Below are positions 1 to 7,915 of a DNA stretch of 18,108 nucleotides, piece after piece. The notes beneath the pieces were generated by a model that was given only the letters and a program-made list of their open reading frames with translations, searched no databases and was not told where the DNA came from. This stretch comes from JAHECQ01 sp047638695 (GTDB lineage Bacteria; Actinomycetota; Acidimicrobiia; Acidimicrobiales; SZUA-35). The translations under genes were made by a program, and so were the position numbers. Where the stretch lies: contig JBLINY010000095.1 of the NCBI GenBank assembly GCA_047638695.1, positions 1 through 18,108 of the forward strand, in the 5' to 3' direction. Positions within the stretch are counted from its first letter, which is position 1. Each line of letters begins with the position of its first letter.

Positions 1-912
1 ACCGAAATAAATGCTTCGCTGGCCGAAGGCGAAGCGAGCCCCGTCGTGATCGTCGGCATCTTGTTCGTGCTGATTGGTTTCGCATTCAAGGTCTCAGCGG
101 TTCCGTTCCACACCTGGGCTCCTGACACCTACGAAGGTGCCCCCACCCCTGTCACTGCGTTCTTGGCCGTTGCTTCGAAGGCCGCTGGTTTCGTTGCGCT
201 GCTTCAACTGGTGTTCGTTGGTTTCTTGGGCCGTGCAGATGTTGTCGAGCCGTTCTTCTGGATCCTCGCCGCGCTAACGATGACCATCGGCAACCTGATC
301 GCCCTGCGCCAGACCAACATCGTTCGCCTCTTGGCCTACTCGGGTATTGCTCAGGGTGGCTTCATGCTGGTGCCGTTCGCGGTTGCCGGCGATGCCACTG
401 AGCTCGCTCAGCAGTCAGTGGTCGTCTACTTGATCATTTACGCCTTCATGAACTTGGGTGCCTTCTCGATCGTGTTGGCGGTGTCACGCAAGACCCGTTC
501 CGGGGAGATCGAGTCGATGAGTGGACTCTTCCACTACGCCCCAGGGCTGACGGCTCTGATGACCTTGTTCCTCGCGTCGCTCGCTGGCATCCCACCAGCA
601 GGTGGTTGGTTGGCCAAGTTCACCGTGTTCCGTGCGCTGCTTGATGCCGGTTCGGCTTCGGCGGTTCTGCTGGCGGTCATCGTGGCAATCAACACGGTCA
701 TTGCCTTCGCTTACTACGCACGAGTGCTCATGGCGATGTGGTTCAGCCCGGTCGCTGAAGGCGACGATCGGCCGATTGAAGTCACAGGTTCGATCAGGGC
801 AGCGCTCGGTATCACCGCGTTGGCCACCCTGGTCTTTGGTGTGCTCGGCAACTTCGTCGGACACTTTGGTGAAGTCATAGTGCTGGCTCAGCACGGCATC
901 TTCCATCTGTAG
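1..912 (+). CDS. nuoN: NADH-quinone oxidoreductase subunit N (3' part)
   Basis: This is the C-terminal part of NuoN, an antiporter-like proton-pumping membrane subunit of respiratory complex I. The frame is open to the window edge, so the start lies outside; an internal GTG at position 46 is not the true start. The hallmark block FKVSAVPFHTWAPDTYEGAP followed by TPVTAFLAVASKAAGF is the NuoN/MrpD-type core, including the lysine after VAS and the histidine in PFHTW that belong to the proton path in this family. About eight hydrophobic segments follow, ending with a helix rich in Val, Leu and Gly. The gene ends in TAG and the next gene starts 15 nt later on the same strand, so the two are probably co-transcribed. 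NuoN is usually the last gene of the nuo operon, which fits. Identification is secure; what lies upstream cannot be seen. Confidence 0.96.
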   Translation, partial: TEINASLAEGEASPVVIVGILFVLIGFAFKVSAVPFHTWAPDTYEGAPTPVTAFLAVASKAAGFVALLQLVFVGFLGRADVVEPFFWILAALTMTIGNLIALRQTNIVRLLAYSGIAQGGFMLVPFAVAGDATELAQQSVVVYLIIYAFMNLGAFSIVLAVSRKTRSGEIESMSGLFHYAPGLTALMTLFLASLAGIPPAGGWLAKFTVFRALLDAGSASAVLLAVIVAINTVIAFAYYARVLMAMWFSPVAEGDDRPIEVTGSIRAALGITALATLVFGVLGNFVGHFGEVIVLAQHGIFHL

Positions 913-927
913 GCCCGGTTCGATCTG

Positions 928-1953
928 ATGCTTCGATTCGATCGGTGGGTCGACGAGGCCCTCTACGGCCCGGACGGGTTCTATTCCACGACGGGCCGCG
1001 CCGGCACAGCCGACGGCGACTTTGTCACCAGCGTCGAATCGGGCACCCTCTTCGCTGAAGCCCTCGCTGTACAAATCGACGCTTGGTGGCACGAGCTGGG
1101 TCGACCTGATCCGTTCGTCATCGTCGAAGGCGGTTCGGGTGTCGGCACCCTGTGTCGCAATCTGTGGGCGGCGGTGGATGACTGCCGTGAGGCATTGCGT
1201 TATGTGATGGTCGAGCGCAGCGTACGTCAAAGAACGTTCGCGTTCGACCGTGTGGTGAGCGAAGCCTTCATCGATATCGCGGAAGTGCCCTTGGCGGCAG
1301 TTGCCGACCTTCCAACTGGTCCGCTCACTGGAGTGGTGATCGCGAACGAACTTCTCGACAACGTCTCGAGTCGGGTGGTTGAACGAACTGCCGACGGCTG
1401 GTCAGAGCTGTTCGTCGACGACGGCGAACCGGTCCTGGTTCCCGCCGACGAGGCTGCGTCGCGAATGGCTTCAAGTCTGATGTCCGGCGCCGCCGTCGGC
1501 ACCCGGATCCCACTCCAGGTCGGCGGAGCAGTGTGGATTACCAAGGCGCAGCGGCTTCTGGAGCGGGGCAAGATCGCCGTTTTCGACTACGGCGCACCCA
1601 CCGCTGAATTGGCCGAACGCGGCTGGCCGGAATGGGTTCGCACCTACCGCAACCATCGCCACGGTGCAGGGTTGTTCGAAGCTGTTGGCCAACAGGACAT
1701 CACCTTCGATGTGGCCACCGACCAGCTTCCAGGTGCGCCGATCATCACGACACAGGCCGACTGGCTTCGCTTAGTTGGCATCGACGATCTCACTGCCACT
1801 TCCCGTGAAGCCTGGGAGACCGGCAGGGCCAAGCCCGATCGAGCCACCCTCGCAGCCCGAGTCCGTCTCGACGAAGCCGCCGCCCTTCTCGATCCAGCAG
1901 CCCTGGGCGGTTTCTTCGTCGCCACCTGGGACCTCGTCGCTCCGCGGCCCTAG
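928..1953 (+). CDS. MidA/NDUFAF7-family SAM-dependent methyltransferase
   Basis: This 341-residue protein belongs to the COG1565/DUF185 (MidA, NDUFAF7) family of class I SAM-dependent methyltransferases. It opens with MLRFDRWVDEALYGPDGFYS and then GDFVTSVESGTLFAEAL (residues 31-47), the family's N-terminal signature. The SAM-binding glycine motif is VEGGSGVGTL (about 67-75), and IANELLDN (about 138-145) matches the conserved NELLD block. The ATG at 928 begins exactly where relatives begin; no strong ribosome-binding site is visible. In mitochondria NDUFAF7 methylates an arginine of NDUFS2 (the NuoD homologue) during complex I assembly. Placement 15 nt behind nuoN makes a complex I role plausible here, but this is inference and the bacterial substrate is not shown by sequence. 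It is slightly shorter than many relatives (350-400 residues). Confidence 0.88.
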   Translation: MLRFDRWVDEALYGPDGFYSTTGRAGTADGDFVTSVESGTLFAEALAVQIDAWWHELGRPDPFVIVEGGSGVGTLCRNLWAAVDDCREALRYVMVERSVRQRTFAFDRVVSEAFIDIAEVPLAAVADLPTGPLTGVVIANELLDNVSSRVVERTADGWSELFVDDGEPVLVPADEAASRMASSLMSGAAVGTRIPLQVGGAVWITKAQRLLERGKIAVFDYGAPTAELAERGWPEWVRTYRNHRHGAGLFEAVGQQDITFDVATDQLPGAPIITTQADWLRLVGIDDLTATSREAWETGRAKPDRATLAARVRLDEAAALLDPAALGGFFVATWDLVAPRP

Positions 1954-2135
1954 GGGATCTCCTCACTGTCGTTGCTTCGGCCCGGGCGCCTCACTCACTT
2001 ACCGACTTACTCGCCGGCGTTCGTAACTCGCCGGTGTACGGGATTACTTCGAGCCGGAGCCTTGGGATTGGATCCGGGCCGAGTTTGAGGGCGCTGGTCC
2101 TGAACGATCGGTGGCGGGGGATTACGGTTATAGCC
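1954..2135. other. Intergenic region with repeat motif, before the acyl-CoA ligase
   Basis: About 180 nt with no convincing gene. It holds one copy of a repeat motif (1994-2019) shared in inverted orientation with the gap before yajQ. A 9-nt inverted repeat TCGGCCCGG (1977-1985) / CCGGGCCGA (2074-2082) flanks it. The ligase frame is open from an ATG at 2034, but the peptide from 2034 to about 2135 does not look like an acyl-CoA ligase N-terminus, so I treat this part as noncoding leader. No clear promoter was recognised. Confidence 0.5.
1994..2019 (+). repeat. Intergenic repeat motif, copy A
   Basis: The 15-nt core CTCACTTACCGACTT (1994-2008) occurs again, reverse-complemented, at 7876-7890. 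The following 11 nt are also similar (8 of 11), giving 23 of 26 matching positions. Both copies are intergenic. It may be a small dispersed repeat of this genome, but two copies cannot establish a family. Confidence 0.45.
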
Positions 2136-3806
2136 GTGCAACAGGCGGAACAGATATTCAGCGGTGCGTCGCTCGATGGGTTGGGTCCGGCGCTGTCGCG
2201 TTCGAGGTGGACTCTTGTCGATCTCGTACGGGTCCAGGCACAACAGCACGGGGAACGGCAGTTCATGTCGTTCGAGGATGGGGCGAGCCTGACGTTCGCC
2301 GAGCTGGATCGAGTCACTGATCAGGTGGCGACGGCCCTGGCCGAGTTGGGGCTGGAACCTGGCGATCGTCTGCTCGGGCTCCTCACCAACAGCCGGGCAT
2401 TTATGGTCCTGATGATCGCCACCCACAAACGGCGGGCGATCTTTGTACCTTTGAACACCGAGCTGAAGGGCGCCTTCCTCGAACACCAGGTTCATAACAG
2501 CGAACCTCGCATTGTCGCTGTCGACGCCGAACTTCTCGGTCGTTTTGACGCAGTCGACACTTCGGGCATCGACATGACCGCGACAGTCGTTGTTGGGGAC
2601 CAGCTCGACAGCACGCTGCCCGACTCGCTGGCGCACACGGAGCTCCTTGGCTTCGGCGAGCTCGAACAGCGAGCGACCGACCCTGAGCAGCTGTTGAAGC
2701 CAGAGCCTTCCGACGTATGCACGATCATGTACACGTCAGGCACCACTGGCCCTGCGAAGGGCGTGCTGATGCCCCAGGGTCACTGCTACCTGTTTGGCCT
2801 GGGCACCGTCGGGGCGATGGATCTCACCAAGGACGATCGCTACTTCTGCTGCATGCCGCTGTTTCACGCCAATGGTCTGTTCATGCAGGTGTACGCGTGT
2901 CTCGTCGCGGGCGCTTCAATCCACGTCGTCAAACGATTCAGCGTCGGCAGTTGGCTCGACACGGTCATCGAGCAGAACGCCACTATGACAAACGCTCTCG
3001 GCGTGATGCCCGAGTTCATCTACCGCAGCCCGCCCTCCGACCGTGATCGTTCGCATCAGTTGAAGAAGATCATGGCCATCCCGATCGCCGAAGAATGGGG
3101 CGAGGCGATGGAGGAACGTTTCGGCGTGACCCTGGTGCAGGGCTTCGGCATGACCGAAGTCAACATGGTCGCGTTCAGCGACCCAGCCGATCCGGTTACC
3201 CCAGGCTGTTCGGGGCCGCCGCTTCGCGAATACTTTGATGTGATCATTGGCAACCCCGCCACCGATGAAGAGCTCGCAGTGAACGAAGTGGGTGAGATCC
3301 TGATCCGGCCGAAGGTTCCGTCGTGTTTTAACGTCGGCTATTTCAAGATGCCCGACAAGACGGTCGAGGCCTGGCGCAACTTGTGGTTCCACACCGGGGA
3401 TGCCGGGCGCATGGACAGCCAAGGGCGGCTCCATTTCGTTGACCGGCTCAACGATCGAATCCGCCGGCGGGGTGAGAATATTTCGAGCTACGAACTGGAG
3501 CAGGTCCTCAACGATTTCCCCGGGGTGACCGAGAGTGCGGTTGTTGGCCTGCGGGTCGAAGGCGCCGGCGGCGAAGAGGAAATCAAGGCCGTCGTTGCCA
3601 TCTCTGGCGAGGCACCTGATCCGGTCGATTTCCTTGACTGGTGTGGGCCGCGAATGCCGCGGCACACCGTTCCCCGCTACCTACAGTTCGTCGATGAGCT
3701 CGACAAAACCGCTTCGGGCAAGATCCGCAAGCAGGCACTACGTGACGAGGGTGTAGCGGCTGAGGTGTGGGACCGAGAGTCAGTGGGATATGTGGTGGCT
3801 CGCTGA
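2136..3806 (+). CDS. AMP-dependent acyl-CoA ligase, CaiC-like
   Basis: Member of the adenylate-forming (ANL) superfamily: activates a carboxylic acid with ATP to an acyl-adenylate and transfers it to CoA. The P-loop motif IMYTSGTTGPAKGV, the aromatic/ATP motif GFGMTEVN, the hinge block WFHTGDAGRMD and DRLNDRIRRRGENIS, and the C-terminal catalytic-lysine motif DKTASGKIRKQALRD are all present and in order. The RRRGENISSYELEQVL block and overall layout resemble crotonobetaine/carnitine-CoA ligase-type (CaiC) enzymes, but the substrate cannot be read from sequence. The frame is open from an ATG at 2034. I prefer the GTG at 2136 (about 556 residues, VQQAEQIFSGASLDGLG...), because the 34 residues before it are atypical and a GGCGGGGG stretch lies 15-22 nt upstream; the start is not certain. 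It converges with the photolyase, with 4 nt between the stops. Confidence 0.88.
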   Translation: MQQAEQIFSGASLDGLGPALSRSRWTLVDLVRVQAQQHGERQFMSFEDGASLTFAELDRVTDQVATALAELGLEPGDRLLGLLTNSRAFMVLMIATHKRRAIFVPLNTELKGAFLEHQVHNSEPRIVAVDAELLGRFDAVDTSGIDMTATVVVGDQLDSTLPDSLAHTELLGFGELEQRATDPEQLLKPEPSDVCTIMYTSGTTGPAKGVLMPQGHCYLFGLGTVGAMDLTKDDRYFCCMPLFHANGLFMQVYACLVAGASIHVVKRFSVGSWLDTVIEQNATMTNALGVMPEFIYRSPPSDRDRSHQLKKIMAIPIAEEWGEAMEERFGVTLVQGFGMTEVNMVAFSDPADPVTPGCSGPPLREYFDVIIGNPATDEELAVNEVGEILIRPKVPSCFNVGYFKMPDKTVEAWRNLWFHTGDAGRMDSQGRLHFVDRLNDRIRRRGENISSYELEQVLNDFPGVTESAVVGLRVEGAGGEEEIKAVVAISGEAPDPVDFLDWCGPRMPRHTVPRYLQFVDELDKTASGKIRKQALRDEGVAAEVWDRESVGYVVAR

Positions 3807-3810
3807 TTCA

Positions 3811-5166
3811 TTAGCCGTGAGCGTTCTTGTAGGTGGCGAGGGCGCGCTCACGGGCCGCGGAGTGATCCACGACCGGGAACGGATAGTCGCTGCCGAGTGT
3901 CACATCGGCAGTCGCTAGGTCGAGAGGCGCCGCCTTCCATGGCGCATGTACGTCTCTCGCTGCAACTCCGGCCAGTTCGGGCACCCATTGCTTGATGTAA
4001 CGGCCGTTCGGGTCGAACTTCTTGCTCTGGGTGATTGGATTGAAGATCCGGAAGTACGGTGCAGCATCGGGTCCAGTGCCAGCAATCCATTGCCAATTGC
4101 CGACGTTCTGCGGAACATCGCCATCGAGCAACTCTCGGCGGAAGTGGGCCTCGCCGATACGCCAATCCACGAGTAAGTGTTTGACGAGGAACGACCCGAC
4201 GATCATCCGGACCCGGTTGTGCATCCAGCCGGTAGATGCGAGCTCTCGCATGCCGGCGTCGACAATTGGGTAGCCGGTGGTTCCGGTCTTCCAGGCCTTG
4301 ATGTCGTCGTCGTCGTTGCGCCACTGGAGGTTCCGATACTTCGGATTCACCGGCTCGGTAGTGAGCTCAGGCCGCACGTGCAGGGTGTGAGCCCACCAGT
4401 CGCGCCAGGCGAGTTGTCGGACGAACCCAGCGCGCCCTGCGGTGTGTCCGCCGATGACGTCGGCGACCGTACGAGGTGACAGGGTGCCGAACCGTAGATC
4501 GGTCGATAGCTGCGATGTGCCGTCGACCCCGGGGATGTCTCGCAGATCTAAATAGTCGTCGACCTTGCTGTTGAAATCGTGCAGCCGGTCATGGGCAGCT
4601 GATTCTCCGGCATCCGGATCAGGCCGCACGTCGGCTCTGGACCACTCACCAGGATCGCTAGCGAGCGCTGCGTCGCCGGCATCGGGCCAAGGGTTTGGAT
4701 CGGTCGTCGTCCAGACCTTGCTGAATGGGGTGAATACCTGGGACACGGTGCCCTTGCTCGTGAGGATGTCGCCAGGTCGGTGGTAGAGCGACCCCCACCA
4801 ACCGCGAAAGTCGGTTCCCATTTCGGTCACCTGGCTTTCGACGAGGGCGTCGCGAGCAGTCGCAAACGGTGTGACGTCGAGGTTGAGGTGAAGTGCAGCA
4901 GCGCTGGTTTCGACCAGGATTCGGCTCAACGCCTTATCTGGGCGCCCGGTCTCGACCCGTAGACGCCCACCGCGCTCAGCGATCGCGGCGTCGAGACAGA
5001 GCAGCTCGCTTCGGAGGCGATTGGCGCGACGGGAGCTGGTGGCCAGCAGCCGAGCGTCGAGAACGAACAGCGCTACCACGAAGTCGTGAAGCGAGAGGGC
5101 GTCATTCCACGCCGGGTTGTCGAGCAGGCGCAGGTCTCTGCGAAACCACATGACGCCAGTCGTCAT
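3811..5166 (-). CDS. phrB: Deoxyribodipyrimidine photolyase (CPD photolyase)
   Basis: A 451-residue photolyase/cryptochrome-family flavoprotein that uses blue light and reduced FAD to split cyclobutane pyrimidine dimers in DNA. The N-terminal antenna domain begins TTGVMWFRRDLRLLDNPAW, the classic WFRRDLRLxDN signature. The FAD-binding half has FVRQLAWRDWW, TGYPIVDAGMRELASTGWMH, NRVRMIVGSFLVKHLLVDWR and NVGNWQWIAGTGPDAAPYFR, which match class I CPD photolyases and include the tryptophan that passes electrons to FAD. The open frame extends to 5238, but the ATG at 5166 is preferred: it begins directly at the conserved N-terminus and has AGGAG about 8 nt upstream on the minus strand. It diverges from acs. 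The antenna cofactor cannot be decided from sequence. A (6-4) photolyase or cryptochrome is less likely, given the class I motifs. Confidence 0.94.
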   Translation of the reverse strand: MTTGVMWFRRDLRLLDNPAWNDALSLHDFVVALFVLDARLLATSSRRANRLRSELLCLDAAIAERGGRLRVETGRPDKALSRILVETSAAALHLNLDVTPFATARDALVESQVTEMGTDFRGWWGSLYHRPGDILTSKGTVSQVFTPFSKVWTTTDPNPWPDAGDAALASDPGEWSRADVRPDPDAGESAAHDRLHDFNSKVDDYLDLRDIPGVDGTSQLSTDLRFGTLSPRTVADVIGGHTAGRAGFVRQLAWRDWWAHTLHVRPELTTEPVNPKYRNLQWRNDDDDIKAWKTGTTGYPIVDAGMRELASTGWMHNRVRMIVGSFLVKHLLVDWRIGEAHFRRELLDGDVPQNVGNWQWIAGTGPDAAPYFRIFNPITQSKKFDPNGRYIKQWVPELAGVAARDVHAPWKAAPLDLATADVTLGSDYPFPVVDHSAARERALATYKNAHG

Positions 5167-5261
5167 TCGTTGTCTCCTGTTCAAGGCTGAAATTCGACAG
5201 TACGGGGCGGCGAGATTCGACGTGAACTCGGCCGCCACTCCAATGACGCCGACACGTCAGA

Positions 5262-5290
5262 TTTAGTCCGGCGACCTTGAGCAGTAGTGT
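5262..5290 (+). promoter_or_regulatory. Possible promoter for acs
   Basis: In the 163-nt divergent gap between photolyase and acs, TAGTGT (5285-5290) fits the actinobacterial TAnnnT -10 pattern. TTTAGT (5262-5267) lies 17 nt upstream as a weak -35. A start site near 5297 would give a leader of about 33 nt carrying the AGGGAGA ribosome-binding site. Pattern match only. Confidence 0.28.
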
Positions 5291-5329
5291 GCAGGACGGG
5301 TTGCTACACAGCTGACAGGGAGACCGGGG

Positions 5330-7321
5330 ATGTCTGAGCCGACGATTGAGGACTACTACACCGAGGATCGGGTCTTCCCGCCTTCAGCGGAGTTCAAGGC
5401 ACAGGCGCTGGTCGCCGATCGTTCGTTGTACGAAGAGGCTGAGGCTGATCGCCTCGGGTTCTGGGCCCGTCAGGCTCGGGAGCTTGTCAGCTGGTACGAG
5501 GACTTCGATCAGGTTCTCGATTGGCAGCTGCCGTTCGCCAAGTGGTTTGTCGGCGGCAAGCTCAACGTCTCCTACAACTGCCTCGACCGTCATGTTGACG
5601 CCGGCTGTGGCGACAGGGTCGCCTTCCATTGGGAGGGCGAGCCGGGAGACACCCGCACGATCACCTATAGCGACTTACTGGCAGAGGTCAGCAGCTTCGC
5701 CAATGTGTTGAAGGGGCTCGGCGTTGAGAAGGGCGATCGGGTCTGCATTTATATGCCGATGATTCCCGAGTTGCCCGTCGCAATGTTGGCTTGCACCCGT
5801 ATCGGTGCTGCTCATTCGATCGTTTTCGGTGGCTTTTCTGCGGACTCCCTCGCGGATCGTTGCAACGACGCTGAGGCGAAGGTGCTCATCACTTCCGACG
5901 GCGGCTATCGCCGAGGTGATCCGTTTGGTCTCAAGGTCGTTGCCGATGAGGCCTGCCTCACCAGTCCGACTATCGAGAGCGTCGTGGTGGTCGAACGCAC
6001 CAGCCAGGAGGTGGCGTGGGAAGACGGTCGCGATCACTGGTATCACGAGCTCATGGCGAGCGCGTCAACCGACTGCCCACCCGAACACATGGACTCCGAG
6101 GATCTCCTTTACCTGCTGTACACCTCGGGTACCACGGCGAAACCCAAGGGCATTATGCACACCACGGGTGGCTACCTCACCCAGGTGGCGTTCACCCACA
6201 AGTACATCTTCGACCTGAAACCCGATGACGACGTGTATTGGTGCGCGGCCGACATCGGCTGGGTAACGGGGCACAGCTACATCGTTTACGGACCTCTCAC
6301 GAACGGCGCCACATCCGTGATGTACGAGGGGACCCCGGACACTCCTCGCCCTCAGTTCCGCGAAGGCGATCGGGCCGATTGGCCTAAAGACCGACTGTGG
6401 GACATCGCTGAACGTTATGGCGTCACCCAGCTCTACACGGCGCCCACTGCCATCCGCACATTCATGAAGTGGGGCGCACAAGAGGTCGAACGCCACGATC
6501 TTTCCAAGCTGCGGGTCCTCGGCACGGTGGGCGAGCCTATTAACCCTGAGGCATGGATGTGGTACCACGAACACATCGGCGGCGAGCGCTGCCCGATTGT
6601 TGACACCTGGTGGCAGACCGAGACTGGTGGTCACATGATCACCCCGATGCCAGGCGTCACCACTACTAAACCTGGCTCGGCCGTCGGGCCGATTCCTGGG
6701 GTGGTCATGGAAGTCGTCGATGATGACGGCAACAAGGTCGAGCGTGGCGGCGGCTACCTCACCATTACTGAGCCATGGCCGGCAATGTTGCGTGGCATCT
6801 GGGGAGATCCAGAGCGCTACATGGAGACGTACTGGAGCACGTACGAAGGCAAGTACTTCGCAGGTGACGGGGCAAAACTCGACGAGGACGGTTACCTGTG
6901 GCTGCTTGGCCGGGTCGATGACGTCATGAACGTTTCAGGGCACCGCATCTCGACCGCCGAGGTCGAGTCAGCACTCGTTGACCACCCAGCTGTTGCTGAG
7001 GCGGCCGTCGTGGGCGCCAATGACGAAACCACCGGGCAGGCCATTGTCGGCTACGTGATTCTGCGTGGGACCCATGAAGCGTCGCCCGAGCTCGGCGAGG
7101 AGATCCGCCAGCATGTCGCCAGCAAACTTGGTGCTATCGCCCGACCGAAGGCGGTTGTTCTGGTCCCTGATCTGCCGAAGACTCGTAGTGGCAAGATCAT
7201 GCGTCGCCTCTTACGCGACGTTGCCGAGGGTCGCAAGCTTGGCGATACGACCACCCTGGCTGATGCGTCGGTTGTGGATGAGATCCGCCGCCGGGCCGAA
7301 GAAACACCACAAGAGGACTGA
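5330..7321 (+). CDS. acs: Acetyl-CoA synthetase
   Basis: A 663-residue AMP-forming acetate-CoA ligase (EC 6.2.1.1) that activates acetate to acetyl-CoA for the TCA/glyoxylate cycles. The N-terminal ACAS block includes LNVSYNCLDRHV, and the nucleotide loop is YTSGTTAKPKGIMHTTGGYL. The signature ADIGWVTGHSYIVYGPL, the acetate-pocket motif VDTWWQTETGGHMITP, the hinge region LLGRVDDVMNVSGHRIST and the C-terminal PKTRSGKIMRRLLRD with the catalytic lysine are all intact. In other bacteria this lysine is reversibly acetylated to control activity; that would be possible here too. Length is normal for Acs. The ATG at 5330 follows AGGGAGA with about 6 nt spacing. A small HAD-family gene follows immediately and may be co-transcribed. 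Confidence 0.97.
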   Translation: MSEPTIEDYYTEDRVFPPSAEFKAQALVADRSLYEEAEADRLGFWARQARELVSWYEDFDQVLDWQLPFAKWFVGGKLNVSYNCLDRHVDAGCGDRVAFHWEGEPGDTRTITYSDLLAEVSSFANVLKGLGVEKGDRVCIYMPMIPELPVAMLACTRIGAAHSIVFGGFSADSLADRCNDAEAKVLITSDGGYRRGDPFGLKVVADEACLTSPTIESVVVVERTSQEVAWEDGRDHWYHELMASASTDCPPEHMDSEDLLYLLYTSGTTAKPKGIMHTTGGYLTQVAFTHKYIFDLKPDDDVYWCAADIGWVTGHSYIVYGPLTNGATSVMYEGTPDTPRPQFREGDRADWPKDRLWDIAERYGVTQLYTAPTAIRTFMKWGAQEVERHDLSKLRVLGTVGEPINPEAWMWYHEHIGGERCPIVDTWWQTETGGHMITPMPGVTTTKPGSAVGPIPGVVMEVVDDDGNKVERGGGYLTITEPWPAMLRGIWGDPERYMETYWSTYEGKYFAGDGAKLDEDGYLWLLGRVDDVMNVSGHRISTAEVESALVDHPAVAEAAVVGANDETTGQAIVGYVILRGTHEASPELGEEIRQHVASKLGAIARPKAVVLVPDLPKTRSGKIMRRLLRDVAEGRKLGDTTTLADASVVDEIRRRAEETPQED

Positions 7322-7386
7322 TCGCCCTGAAAATTCCGCACCATTGGCGGTGGCGTGGGGCTGAAGTCGAGCCGAGCACCTGTGCG

Positions 7387-7815
7387 GTGGTCGACATCGA
7401 TGGTGTCCTCGCAAATGCCGCCCATCGACAGCACCATCTTGATTCGCCGTGGCGGAACTGGGATGCGTTTTTCTCCGACGCTGACGGCGACGATGTATTT
7501 GTCGAAACAGCGGTAATGCTCGGGTTGCTCGATCCCGACGTTGCCGTGGTGTTGCTTACCTCGCGCCCAACCTGGATTCAGAAGATCACGGTCGAGTGGC
7601 TGAAAAAGTTCCACATTCGCTGGGACCTCCTCATCATGCGACCGCCGGGTGACTACCAACCGTCTCCAGGCTTCAAGCGCTACGAGCTGCTCGAGCTACA
7701 GAAGATTGGCTACGACGTGATGCTGGCCATCGACGACGACATGCGCAACGTCCGGATGTATCGCAACGAAGGACTCCCGACCCTGTACCTAGAGTCGGGC
7801 TACCACCCCCACTGA
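7387..7815 (+). CDS. HAD-superfamily phosphatase-like protein
   Basis: A small haloacid dehalogenase-like protein of 142 residues from this GTG. HAD motif I is VDIDGVLAN with the two aspartates at residues 3 and 5; motif II is LLTSRP (Thr58/Ser59); a basic FKRYELL segment (Lys97) may be motif III; and AIDDDMRNV (Asp116-118) is motif IV. The compact cap-less layout and the TSRP...IDDD pattern resemble the 3'-phosphatase domain of T4 polynucleotide kinase-type proteins, so a nucleotide or nucleic-acid phosphatase is possible; the substrate is unknown. The start is doubtful: beginning at 7387 would remove most of the first beta strand. The frame stays open upstream, and a CTG at 7327, with AGAGGA 9 nt before it, would give an N-terminus LKIPHHWRWRGAEVEPSTCA. 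It lies directly behind acs. Confidence 0.72.
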   Translation: MVDIDGVLANAAHRQHHLDSPWRNWDAFFSDADGDDVFVETAVMLGLLDPDVAVVLLTSRPTWIQKITVEWLKKFHIRWDLLIMRPPGDYQPSPGFKRYELLELQKIGYDVMLAIDDDMRNVRMYRNEGLPTLYLESGYHPH

Positions 7816-7819
7816 TGGA

Positions 7820-7904
7820 CGCTGGGAGCGAGTCGCGAGGCTGAGTTGGTGTGCGGGTTGTGAGCGCCAGCGAACAAGTCGGTAAGTGAGGAGCTCGCCC
7901 AGCG
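7820..7904. repeat. Intergenic inverted repeat between HAD gene and yajQ
   Basis: In the 100-nt gap between two convergent stops, CGCTGGG (7820-7826) pairs with CCCAGCG (7898-7904). With a 2-nt bulge the stem extends by a further CGAG/CTCG. The enclosed loop of about 70 nt contains repeat copy B. It could act as a structured 3' region for either gene. There is no T-run, so a classical intrinsic terminator is not supported. Confidence 0.3.
7865..7890 (-). repeat. Intergenic repeat motif, copy B
   Basis: AAGTCGGTAAGTGAG (7876-7890) is the exact reverse complement of the core at 1994-2008, and the flanking 7865-7875 matches the other copy at 8 of 11 positions. It lies between the convergent HAD gene and yajQ, outside coding sequence. 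Confidence 0.45.
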
Positions 7905-7915
7905 AGCGACCAACG

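Noticed and set aside
484..1230. Long minus-strand open frame opposite nuoN and the MidA-like gene (248 codons)
   Set aside because: It is antisense to two well-identified genes and its protein has the low-complexity, Arg/Asp/Gln-rich look of a shadow frame.
2034..2135. ATG 2034 as start of the acyl-CoA ligase
   Set aside because: The extra N-terminal 34 residues do not resemble the family, and the upstream DNA holds inverted and dispersed repeats; GTG 2136 fits better.
2916..3665. Long minus-strand open frame opposite the acyl-CoA ligase (249 codons)
   Set aside because: It mirrors the codon bias of the ligase and shows no recognisable domain.
5330..7321. Acs nucleotide loop reads YTSGTTAKPKG, with Ala where many enzymes have Gly
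   Set aside because: I recall the same TTAKPKG variant in actinobacterial Acs proteins and all other motifs are normal, so it is not evidence of lost activity.
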